Source: Candidatus Omnitrophota bacterium
Lineage (GTDB): Bacteria; Omnitrophota; Omnitrophia; Omnitrophales; Aquincolibacteriaceae
Assembly (NCBI GenBank): GCA_023246995.1
Contig: JAHFHI010000032.1
Coordinates: 1-8,873 of the forward strand
Reading direction: 5' to 3'
Length of the DNA: 8,873 nt
Position numbers and translations under genes: made by a program. The first letter of the stretch is position 1. The number at the start of each line of letters is the position of its first letter. Below are positions 1 through 6,165 of the stretch, one piece after another. The notes beneath the pieces were generated by a model. It had not been told where the DNA came from and ran no database searches. It was given only the letters and a program-made list of their open reading frames with translations.

Positions 1-397
1 CAGGCCTTTTTTTTCTGGACGATTCCCGGCCGTGCTTGACCCACCTGGGAAGGGCATTTTCAATCGCCTCACCCCAGCTTGAACCGTAATACTCGCTCAC
101 CCACCGCGTAAGCGCCAGCATTGACTCCGCGAGCACGGGCGCGTCATCCAGGACTTTAAGGATGGGTTTGAGCCTCCTATTAAGGGCGGAATGTCCGAGG
201 CCTACGACATAGGCCGTGATTTCCCGGTTCTTGAAAGGGACCAGGACACGAATCCCGGGCACCACAACGCTCCGGAACTCCTCGGGAATCGAGTAGGAAA
301 AAAGGCCTTCGACCGGGACCGGGACCGCCACTTCCGCGCAAAGCACCGTAGACTGCGGGACGCTTTGAAATTGAAGGCCGAGAAGCTCCTGGGTCAT
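1..397 (-). CDS. priA: Primosomal protein N' (replication-restart helicase PriA), N-terminal part
   Basis: The gene runs off the window at base 1; 132 residues are visible, out of a typical 700 or more. PriA recognises stalled or collapsed replication forks, unwinds DNA and helps reload the replicative helicase. The visible part is the N-terminal 3'-DNA-binding domain. After a short lead of about 16 residues comes VLCAEVAVPVPVEGLFSYSI (18-37), matching the family start 'A-x-V-x-[VL]-P-x-P-L-x-x-x-F-x-Y'. Then VPGIRVLVPFKNREITAYVV (46-65) corresponds to the 'G-x-R-V-x-V-P-F-x-x-x-x-x-x-G-[IV]-V' block, followed by LKPILKVLDDAPVL (76-89) and RWVSEYYGSSWGEAIENALP (98-117). The ATG at 397 overlaps the uracil-DNA glycosylase stop as ATGA, with GAAGG 6 nt upstream and AAAGGAG a little further away. 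The helicase and zinc domains are outside the window and cannot be assessed. Confidence 0.9.
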   Translation of the reverse strand, partial: MTQELLGLQFQSVPQSTVLCAEVAVPVPVEGLFSYSIPEEFRSVVVPGIRVLVPFKNREITAYVVGLGHSALNRRLKPILKVLDDAPVLAESMLALTRWVSEYYGSSWGEAIENALPRWVKHGRESSRKKRP

Positions 398-1158
398 GCT
401 AAACCTTCGAGCTCCTTTTGGATACGCTGCATATCCTCCCAGACTTTGCGTTTTTCTGAAGGATTGCGCAGTAAATAAGCGGGGTGAAACGTGCACATCA
501 CTTTGATGCCGTCACGGAAGTCCATCCAGCGGCCGCGAAGTTTTGAAATCGGCTCTGTCGTTTGGAGAAGTGTCTGCGAAGCAAAAGCGCCGAGAGCGCA
601 GATGATACGCGGCCGGATAATTTCGATTTGTTTCATAAGATACGGACTGCAGTTGGCGATCTCTTCCGGGCGCGGCTGTCGGTTCATGGGCGGCCGGCAC
701 TTGAGGGTATTGGCAATGAAAACCTGTTCACGCGTCAGGCCGATCGCCGAGATAATTTTTGTCAGAAGCCCCCCGGCTTCGCCGACAAAGGGCATTCCCT
801 GAAGATCCTCTTCATGCCCCGGGGCTTCCCCTACGAACATAAGTTTCGCCGAAGGGCTCCCGGAGCCGAAGACCACGCTCCGGCGCTGGGCAGCCAGTTC
901 CCCGCACAAGAGACACTGGGAAGCCAAAGCTTGCAAAGCTTCCAGATTTTTCACCCCAGCCAAGTCCGCAGGCGTTGAAACCGCGTTCCCCTTGGCAACA
1001 GGTCGTGACGCTCCTTGCGTTTGCGGCGGAGGCTCCAGCGGCTTAGAAGTCCTTGGCTTTTGCGACCTTTTGGGGGCGGGCAAAAATATTTCCTCCACGC
1101 CATCCTGATGAAGCGCGGTCAGGATCAAATGCCGCTCACGCTCTTCGGGAGTCCTCAT
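394..1158 (-). CDS. Family 4 uracil-DNA glycosylase (iron-sulfur)
   Basis: A 254-residue base-excision-repair enzyme that removes uracil from DNA, in single-stranded DNA or U:G and U:A pairs, leaving an abasic site. The catalytic domain has the family-4 motif FVGEAPGHEEDLQGMPFVGE (108-127) and the C-terminal active-site block TFHPAYLLRNP (223-233). Four cysteines expected to hold a 4Fe-4S cluster are C82-x2-C85 and C154-x15-C170. The N-terminal 75 residues before the core are rich in proline, lysine and serine, and look like a flexible arm, so the protein is longer than the usual family length of about 200 residues. The ATG at 1158 overlaps the previous stop as ATGA and is preceded by AGGGGG with a 6-nt spacer, so the start is well supported. 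The gene ends in another ATGA overlap with priA. Confidence 0.93.
   Translation of the reverse strand: MRTPEERERHLILTALHQDGVEEIFLPAPKRSQKPRTSKPLEPPPQTQGASRPVAKGNAVSTPADLAGVKNLEALQALASQCLLCGELAAQRRSVVFGSGSPSAKLMFVGEAPGHEEDLQGMPFVGEAGGLLTKIISAIGLTREQVFIANTLKCRPPMNRQPRPEEIANCSPYLMKQIEIIRPRIICALGAFASQTLLQTTEPISKLRGRWMDFRDGIKVMCTFHPAYLLRNPSEKRKVWEDMQRIQKELEGLA
404..418 (-). promoter_or_regulatory. Double Shine-Dalgarno region of priA
   Basis: Within the last codons of the uracil-DNA glycosylase gene, the minus strand carries AAAGGAG (412-418) and then GAAGG (404-408). The second is 6 nt before the priA ATG at 397. The nearer site has good spacing and supports that start. Confidence 0.5.
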
Positions 1159-2285
1159 GAGCGTCCCCCTTTTGCCTGATCCAAAACATACCTGGCCAAT
1201 TCCGCCGCGGCATCAGGCCGCGCAAGCATCCGGATCTCGCTCCGCTTGGCCTCGAGGATGCCCGGCTGATCAAAAATAACTTTCATGATCGTCGCAATCT
1301 GTCCGGGCGATTTGATGAAAAAGGCCGCATGACGATCCCCCAGGAGCCGAGCGTTTCGGCTCTCCTGTCCGGGGATCGGTTCCATGACCACCATCGGGAG
1401 CTCTTTGCTAAGAGCCTCGGTCGTCGTTGAGCCGCCGGATTTGGCTACGAGCAAATCGCTCGCCTCCATCAGATCCGGCATAAAATCAACAAAACCAAAA
1501 ACACGGACCGGGAAACCGAAATCAAGGGCCTTCAGGCGCGCTTCAAGGGCGCTGTTGTTGCCGCACACGACAAAACACTGCAAGCGTTTGCCGTAGGGGC
1601 GAAGAGCCTTTAAGAGTTCCTCCTGGGGCCCAAGCCCGAAACTTCCGCTGGTCATGAGAACCGTAAAACGCTCGCGGGAAAAATCCCAGCGCTTAAGGAG
1701 TGATTCTTTCGCCCCTTGGGGCTTAAAGGCCGGATCCACCGGAATTCCCGCCGCGCGAATCCGCACGGGGTCGACTCCCCGGCGGAGGAGTTCCTCCGCC
1801 CCTTCGGAACTCATGACCCAGTAAAGATCCGTGCCGGGGTTGACCCAAAACGTGTGCGGATAAAAATCCGTGATGACCGTGATCAAATGAGTACGGATCT
1901 CACCGCGCATTTTTGCGCTTGCCAGCAGCTCGGCGGTGAAAAAATGAGTCGAGACCACCACCGCCGGATTTTCCGCGTGAACTTTCTCGAGAATCCCTCG
2001 CCCGTTCACGCGGTTCGCAAGCGAGCGCAGCGGACGCAGGAAACGGTAAACAAGCGGCCGGTCGGCAGTCTCGTAAGCCCAGCCCCAAAGAGCGGGCGCG
2101 TGTTTGACGGAATTATAGTAGAGCGCCGGATAAGTGCTGCGAAAAACGGGGGGCGTAAAATCCAGAGCGTCAAAAACTTCACAATCCGCTTCCGACGGGG
2201 CCTGGCGCTTAAGCGCGTCACAGAGCACCTGCGCGACTTTCTTATGGCCGTGCCCGGCGGAGGCGTGAAAAATAGAAATTTTCAT
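1155..2285 (-). CDS. MurG/MGDG-synthase-like glycosyltransferase (GT28 family)
   Basis: A 376-residue GT-B enzyme of the family that contains plant monogalactosyldiacylglycerol synthase, Bacillus UgtP and MurG. Members transfer a sugar from a UDP-sugar to a membrane lipid, usually diacylglycerol, working at the inner face of the membrane. The start ISIFHASAGHGHKKVAQ (3-19) carries the glycine-rich SAGHGH loop that defines the MGDG-synthase N-domain. ITVITDFYPHTFWVNPGTDL (135-154) is the second family block. The C-domain has TSGSFGLGPQEEL (212-224), VVCGNN (239-244), the donor-binding SGGSTTTEAL (283-292) and EPIPGQESRNA (302-312). Length and order match the full family. It starts with ATG at 2285, overlapping the phosphatase stop by 4 nt. 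The lipid acceptor is not provable here: a glycolipid product is the family expectation, but the cluster context also allows a polyprenyl-linked acceptor. Confidence 0.88.
   Translation of the reverse strand: MKISIFHASAGHGHKKVAQVLCDALKRQAPSEADCEVFDALDFTPPVFRSTYPALYYNSVKHAPALWGWAYETADRPLVYRFLRPLRSLANRVNGRGILEKVHAENPAVVVSTHFFTAELLASAKMRGEIRTHLITVITDFYPHTFWVNPGTDLYWVMSSEGAEELLRRGVDPVRIRAAGIPVDPAFKPQGAKESLLKRWDFSRERFTVLMTSGSFGLGPQEELLKALRPYGKRLQCFVVCGNNSALEARLKALDFGFPVRVFGFVDFMPDLMEASDLLVAKSGGSTTTEALSKELPMVVMEPIPGQESRNARLLGDRHAAFFIKSPGQIATIMKVIFDQPGILEAKRSEIRMLARPDAAAELARYVLDQAKGGRS
1165..1170 (-). promoter_or_regulatory. Shine-Dalgarno site of the uracil-DNA glycosylase gene
   Basis: On the minus strand this reads AGGGGG, 6 nt before the ATG at 1158, inside the 3' end of the preceding glycosyltransferase gene. 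It is stronger than the sites before most of the glycosyltransferase genes, so this gene can be initiated independently of coupling. Confidence 0.55.
1781..1800. repeat. Perfect 9-bp inverted repeat inside the MGDG-synthase-like gene
   Basis: GGCGGAGGA, a 2-nt centre, then TCCTCCGCC. The arms are perfectly complementary and GC-rich, so RNA could fold into a tight hairpin. It lies wholly in coding sequence for E-E-L-L-R-R and has no following U-run, so it is not an intrinsic terminator. The palindrome may simply follow from the codons of this peptide. Confidence 0.5.
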
Positions 2286-2827
2286 AGGCTCGCCAAGAGC
2301 GCCGCGGCATCCTTCAGGGTATCGACGATAAAGTCGGGGCGGATCGCATCCTCAAGATGGGTTTCGTCAAGAGCCCCGTGGCCGGTCCGCACCATGATCG
2401 TGCGAATCCCGAATCTGCGGCCGGCTTCCATGTCAGTGGCCTTGTCTCCGATAAAAAAGGTCGCCCCGGGGTCATAGGATAAGCCGCGAACCGCTTCTTG
2501 GAAGAGTCCGATTTCCGGCTTCCGGCATTTGCACCCGGCCTGCTTGCCGTGCAGGCAGTAATGCGAAGCGCGGATGCGGATTCCCGCGCGATCAAAGACA
2601 TCCAGCATATGGCGTTGAATGTCCCAAAGCGCCGACTCCGGGTAAACGCCGTCTCCGATCCCCGCCTGGTTCGATATGAGAATAATCTCAAAGCCGAGAT
2701 CCGTAATCGTTTTCAGGGCCTCCAGGGCTCCGGCTTCGAAACGAAAGTCCTCCCAACGCTTGACGTAATCGCCGATCGGGTCGACATTGATCACGCCGTC
2801 ACGGTCGATAAAAATAGGCCGTCCCAT
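2282..2827 (-). CDS. gmhB: HAD-IIIA phosphatase, GmhB-like (D-glycero-D-manno-heptose bisphosphate 7-phosphatase)
   Basis: A 181-residue soluble phosphatase of the HAD superfamily. GmhB removes the 7-phosphate of D-glycero-D-manno-heptose 1,7-bisphosphate, a step in making nucleotide-activated heptose for LPS core or S-layer glycans. Motif I is FIDRDGVINV with nucleophile D8 and acid/base D10. Motif II is ISNQAG (51-56). A zinc site is formed by C91-x-H93 and C99-x-C101, in YCLHGKQAGCKCRKPEIG (90-107). Motif III/IV is FFIGDKATDMEAG (124-136). The C-x-H...C-x-C spacing is short, like the histidinol-phosphatase domain of HisB, so the substrate is less certain than the fold. Histidine genes are absent here and glycan genes surround it, which favours GmhB. 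I chose ATG at 2827; a GTG at 2833 would add two residues. No ribosome site is obvious. It follows the GT2 gene after about 40 nt and overlaps the next gene as ATGA. Confidence 0.85.
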   Translation of the reverse strand: MGRPIFIDRDGVINVDPIGDYVKRWEDFRFEAGALEALKTITDLGFEIILISNQAGIGDGVYPESALWDIQRHMLDVFDRAGIRIRASHYCLHGKQAGCKCRKPEIGLFQEAVRGLSYDPGATFFIGDKATDMEAGRRFGIRTIMVRTGHGALDETHLEDAIRPDFIVDTLKDAAALLASL

Positions 2828-2867
2828 GGTCACGAAAGCGCGGAGGCGCGGGCGGCTGGAAAAAGGA

Positions 2868-3659
2868 TCATGCCCCGGGCCGGGCTTTTTTCATTTCCCG
2901 GTATTTGGCGTAAGCCAGAAGCTGGTAGAGACCGTGAAAAACCGACATCAATAATCCCATAAACCCGTATTTCCAGCCTTTTTTGAGAAAATAATTCTTC
3001 AAAAAACGGTCACAGGTTTTCCGAAGACTGGATGAAAGCTTGACGTTGCGGCCGTCAGTAACCCATTTATCGGCCTCGAGCGTGGTTTCCCGGTTAAACT
3101 TTCCAATCCACTGTTCAAGCGTCTGGCACGAATAATGAAGAATGTCTCCTTCCAGAACCCCGCAGTCCCCCTCATAAAGCGCGCGCGGATGCACCCGCGC
3201 CTCTTCATAGCGAAATTTGCCTTTACGAAAAAGCCGGGTCTTGGCGGCCGGGTAATACCCCGCCCCCTGAATCCACTCATCCCCGATAAAAGTCTTAATG
3301 GGGATCGCGTAGCAGGTCACGGACGGGTCATCGCGCAGCGTGACTTCGCGGATCTCGCGCGCCAATTCGGGAGTCACCCGCTCATCGGCATCAAGGCTTA
3401 GCACCCAGGGCTGGGTCGCCTGGTCGTAAGCGAAATTACGGTGGCGTCCCTCAATATCCATGGCGCGCTGAAAAATTTTCGAGGTGTAGCGCCGCACAAT
3501 TTCCTGCGTCCGGTCCGTGCTCATATCGTCGACCACGACGATTTCTGCCGCCCACCCGGCCGCGCTTTTCAAGCAGGCTTCGATGCGCTTTTCCTCATTC
3601 TTAGCAATGATCACAACCGCGACCGGCGCCTGGCCTCCGGCGGCTTGATCAGTAGGCAT
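2868..3659 (-). CDS. Glycosyltransferase family 2 (WaaE/KdtX-like)
   Basis: A 263-residue GT-A enzyme resembling the WaaE/KdtX group, which adds glucose or a similar sugar to the lipopolysaccharide inner core or to related glycans. The N-terminus has VAVVIIAKNEEKRIEACLKS (13-32) and IVVVDDMSTDRT (40-51), the nucleotide-binding part of the fold. The metal-binding DXD is D90-A-D92 in LSLDADERVTPEL (87-99). Downstream landmarks are RLFRKGKFRYEEARVHPRAL (142-161) and a hydrophobic stretch near the C-terminus (about 231-250) that probably associates with the membrane. The ATG at 3659 overlaps the stop of the phosphotransferase gene by 11 nt and has no visible ribosome site, which fits translational coupling. 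The frame cannot start sensibly further upstream. Family assignment is confident; the exact core position and donor are inferred only from the family. Confidence 0.9.
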   Translation of the reverse strand: MPTDQAAGGQAPVAVVIIAKNEEKRIEACLKSAAGWAAEIVVVDDMSTDRTQEIVRRYTSKIFQRAMDIEGRHRNFAYDQATQPWVLSLDADERVTPELAREIREVTLRDDPSVTCYAIPIKTFIGDEWIQGAGYYPAAKTRLFRKGKFRYEEARVHPRALYEGDCGVLEGDILHYSCQTLEQWIGKFNRETTLEADKWVTDGRNVKLSSSLRKTCDRFLKNYFLKKGWKYGFMGLLMSVFHGLYQLLAYAKYREMKKARPGA

Positions 3660-5049
3660 TTTTGTACGCGAAAAAAGTCATAAATAGAATCTCCAAATCC
3701 AGAAAAAGGGACCAATTCTCCATGTAGTAAAGGTCGTACTTGATTCGCTCCCGAATCGAGGTGTTCCCGCGCAGGCCGTGCACCTGGGCCCATCCGGTGA
3801 TGCCGGACTTGATCCGGTGCCGGGCCATATACCTCGGGATGTTCTCCCGGAACTGCCGCACGAAATGCGGCCGTTCAGGCCGCGGTCCCACGAGGCTCAT
3901 CTCGCCCCGGAGCACATTTAAAATCTGGGGGAGCTCATCCAAGTTCCAACGACGCAAAAAATGTCCGACACGGGTGCGCCGGTTGTCGTTTGAGCGCGCC
4001 CAAACCGGGCCGGTCTCTTTCTCGGCATCCACCTTCATCGTCCGGAACTTCAAAAGTTTAAAAACCCGTCCGTCGCGGCCGACCCGCTCCTGCATGTAAA
4101 AAAACGGACCGTTATCATCCCACTTAATGAGGCCTATGGCAAGCATCCAAAAGGGTGCACTCAAAACCAGAAGGGTAAGGCTGGCCGCGATATCAAAGAT
4201 CCTTTTGATCGCGCGGTTCCAGGAGTCATCGAGGGGCAGCGGTTTAAAACCGAGAAGCGGCACGGTGCTGATATTGTCGACGGCAATCGAACGGCTCATC
4301 AGGCCGTAAAAATCCGCGGCCACCCGGAAATCCATCAAACGGTCTTCGCACGCCACCACCAAGTCCATGATCGCTTCCCTGCCGAAAGAAGACTCAAGAA
4401 CCACCAGCTGATCGGGTTTCAAATGACTCATAAAGGACTCCGTCTGATCGGCCGCACCGAGAATCGCAACGCCTTCGAGATGTTTCCCGACAAGGCCGGG
4501 TTCACGCGACAGGATGCCGATAATCTCATGCCCGTAATGAGGATTGCTTCGGGCCCAGCGGATGAAACTGCGGGCGTTCCTGTTGACCCCCACCACCAAA
4601 ACCCGGGTAAGCTCCTTTTTATGAACTTTCCGGTGGTATTCCCATTCAATCAGGGCGTAGCGGGTGAAGCTGACGAAAAGAATGGAAAAAAACCATAGAA
4701 TGAGAAGGTAGACACGCGAATAAGAAAAATCCCGGTAAAAGAAACTAGCCGCCGTCAGAAGGATCACGGCATAGGTCACGGCCTTGATGACCACAAAAAT
4801 CTCTTCGATGCGGCGTATCTGGCGGGACGAACGGTAAAGGCCCGCAGCGCGAAAAAAAGCGAGGTGGACAGGTACCACGACCAGCAGAAGATGCAGGTAC
4901 CGGCCTATGTCCGGAGCCATCCCCTGCACCGGGATGACGCCGGTGCTAAAACGAATCCGATAAGCGGCGAGCAAACTCAATGCCAGGGCCGCGGCATCAA
5001 AGAGCGCGGTCAGCGTCGTGATCCTCGAGTTCTTTTTAATCCCGTTCAT
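3649..5049 (-). CDS. Polyprenyl-phosphate sugar-1-phosphate transferase (WcaJ/WbaP-type, polyPHPT)
   Basis: A 466-residue integral inner-membrane enzyme that transfers a hexose-1-phosphate from a nucleotide sugar to undecaprenyl phosphate, starting assembly of a lipid-linked glycan. The N-terminal part has four hydrophobic helices (about 11-31, 50-70, 86-106, 111-130). A Rossmann-like domain follows, beginning RVLVVGVNRNARSF (149-162). The catalytic module then has a hydrophobic helix at about 285-308 and conserved blocks: KLLKFRTMKVDAE (331-343), NLDELPQILNVLRGEMSLVG (369-388, with the D371-E372 catalytic pair), GPRPERP (388-394), and KSGITGWAQVHGLRG (414-428). This is the full length and domain order of the WcaJ-like family, not the short PglC type. 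The ATG at 5049 lies inside the end of the previous gene (14-nt overlap) with a weak GGAA before it. The frame is open to 5163 but that extension has no family-like sequence. The sugar is not predictable; glucose or galactose is most usual. Confidence 0.93.
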   Translation of the reverse strand: MNGIKKNSRITTLTALFDAAALALSLLAAYRIRFSTGVIPVQGMAPDIGRYLHLLLVVVPVHLAFFRAAGLYRSSRQIRRIEEIFVVIKAVTYAVILLTAASFFYRDFSYSRVYLLILWFFSILFVSFTRYALIEWEYHRKVHKKELTRVLVVGVNRNARSFIRWARSNPHYGHEIIGILSREPGLVGKHLEGVAILGAADQTESFMSHLKPDQLVVLESSFGREAIMDLVVACEDRLMDFRVAADFYGLMSRSIAVDNISTVPLLGFKPLPLDDSWNRAIKRIFDIAASLTLLVLSAPFWMLAIGLIKWDDNGPFFYMQERVGRDGRVFKLLKFRTMKVDAEKETGPVWARSNDNRRTRVGHFLRRWNLDELPQILNVLRGEMSLVGPRPERPHFVRQFRENIPRYMARHRIKSGITGWAQVHGLRGNTSIRERIKYDLYYMENWSLFLDLEILFMTFFAYKNAY

Positions 5050-6157
5050 TTCCAACCGCCTGTTGGGCTTCAAAGCGGACACGCGCGACCGTCCGCTCGA
5101 TTTCTCTTTTAAAACGCGCCGTATCAAAGCATGCGACTTTTCCCGGAGCCGCGGCCCGGTCAAAGGTCATTTGTTCAAAGCGTTCGACCGCCTGGCAAAG
5201 AGCTTCCGGCGTCTGGGCGTCAAAAAAAATTCCGGTTTTAACGGTCTCAATCGCGCCGCCTTTGCCGTAGGCAATCACCGGAGCGCCGCAGCCCTGGGCC
5301 TCGATCGCAATGATTCCAAAATCTTCCTCCTGGGGATAAATCAGGGCACGGGCTTCCCGGTAAAGCTTCCGGAGTTCCGTGTCGGGAAGGGCGCCCAGGA
5401 ACGATATTTTATCGCTCCGCCGCAGACTGCGGTAATGCTTTTCAAGCGGCCCGGAACCGACGACGATCAACCGGCGTTCAAGCCGGTTAAAGGCTTCGAT
5501 CACAAGGTCGGTTTTTTTGTAAGGGACAAACGGGGCCACCACAAGATAGAAATCCCCCGGTGCGGAAGGATTTTGGAGAGCGGGAGCGTAAAATTCCAGA
5601 TCGACCGGGGGATAGATGCTCTCGGAATCGCGGCCGTAAAAATCCCGGATCCGGCGCGAAATGTTTTGGGAATTACCGATAAAATGATCCACCCCGCGGC
5701 ATTCGGCCGCGTCCCAGCGCCGCAGCCGGGCGAGCAGGCGTTTGATGAAAAATTTCAGAACCCCCGGAAACCGGTCAAAGTAATCTTCTTCAAACCCCCA
5801 GGCGTAACGCATCGGGGCATTGCAGTAACAAAGATGAAAAGCCCCCGGCGGGACCGGCACCGCTTTGGCGACGCAGTGAGATACGGAGATAACCAAATCC
5901 GCGTCCCGCACAGGCATCGTCTTGATCACCCATGGCAGTATCGGCAGCAGCCAGCGGTAGAAGTGCCGAATTCCCGGCACATAGTGAAGGAACGAAACTT
6001 CTATTTTCATGCGCTGCAACGTCGGGCTTAAGCGCTTGCGGTCGCAAAAGAGCGTGTAAACAACCGCGTCCGGATACATCTGGGCGAGAATATCAAGCAC
6101 CTTCTCGCCTCCGCGCATATGAATGAGCCAGTCATGAACCAGAGCGATGCGCCTCAT
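5036..6157 (-). CDS. Glycosyltransferase family 4 (WbaZ-like)
   Basis: A 373-residue GT-B enzyme, distinct from its upstream neighbour. It starts MRRIALVHDWLIHMRGGEKV. The 'HDWL-x3-RGGEK' loop (8-19) marks a subgroup of GT4 that includes O-antigen mannosyltransferases such as WbaZ. Other landmarks are YCNAPMRYAW (111-120), the serine/asparagine turn GNSQNISRRI (161-170), the start of the donor domain VVAPFVPYKKTDLVIEAF (206-223), IVVGSGPLE (231-239), and the E-x7-E signature EDFGIIAIE with E278 and E286. It begins 8 nt after the stop of the preceding GT4 gene. The region before the ATG is pyrimidine-rich with no visible ribosome site, so translation probably relies on coupling to the upstream gene. 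The 3' end overlaps the next gene by 14 nt. Donor and acceptor are unknown; mannose is only the commonest case in this subgroup. Confidence 0.92.
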   Translation of the reverse strand: MRRIALVHDWLIHMRGGEKVLDILAQMYPDAVVYTLFCDRKRLSPTLQRMKIEVSFLHYVPGIRHFYRWLLPILPWVIKTMPVRDADLVISVSHCVAKAVPVPPGAFHLCYCNAPMRYAWGFEEDYFDRFPGVLKFFIKRLLARLRRWDAAECRGVDHFIGNSQNISRRIRDFYGRDSESIYPPVDLEFYAPALQNPSAPGDFYLVVAPFVPYKKTDLVIEAFNRLERRLIVVGSGPLEKHYRSLRRSDKISFLGALPDTELRKLYREARALIYPQEEDFGIIAIEAQGCGAPVIAYGKGGAIETVKTGIFFDAQTPEALCQAVERFEQMTFDRAAAPGKVACFDTARFKREIERTVARVRFEAQQAVGNERD

Positions 6158-6165
6158 GGGAGGAG

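Noticed and set aside
305..328. Short tandem repeat (GACCGG units) in the start of priA
   Set aside because: It encodes the V-P-V-P-V stretch that the PriA family normally has at this place, so it is explained by protein sequence.
1716..2477. Plus-strand open frame of 253 codons opposite the MGDG-synthase-like and GmhB-like genes
   Set aside because: Crosses two well-supported minus-strand genes, is arginine-rich and motif-free, and is explained as an antisense shadow.
2830..2871. 13-codon ORF (ATG at 2871, ATGA with the GT2 stop, ending at the GmhB start) as a leader peptide
   Set aside because: The stop/start arrangement is neat and could pass ribosomes on to gmhB, but the peptide has no recognisable features and such short frames arise by chance.
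2978..3006. Inverted repeat TTTTTTGA ... TCAAAAAA as a bidirectional terminator
   Set aside because: The arms are AT-only apart from one G/C pair, the stem would be weak, and it sits in the middle of the GT2 coding sequence encoding an FLK-type repeat.
5050..5163. Longer N-terminus for the sugar phosphotransferase starting at 5163
   Set aside because: The 38 extra residues are basic and non-hydrophobic and overlap the preceding GT4 gene; family members begin close to the first membrane helix.
5018..6031. Long open frame on the plus strand (337 codons) opposite the WbaZ-like GT4 gene
   Set aside because: It lies almost entirely antisense to a well-supported glycosyltransferase, its product is rich in R, K, P and F without any recognisable motif, and GC-rich coding DNA commonly leaves such open antisense frames.
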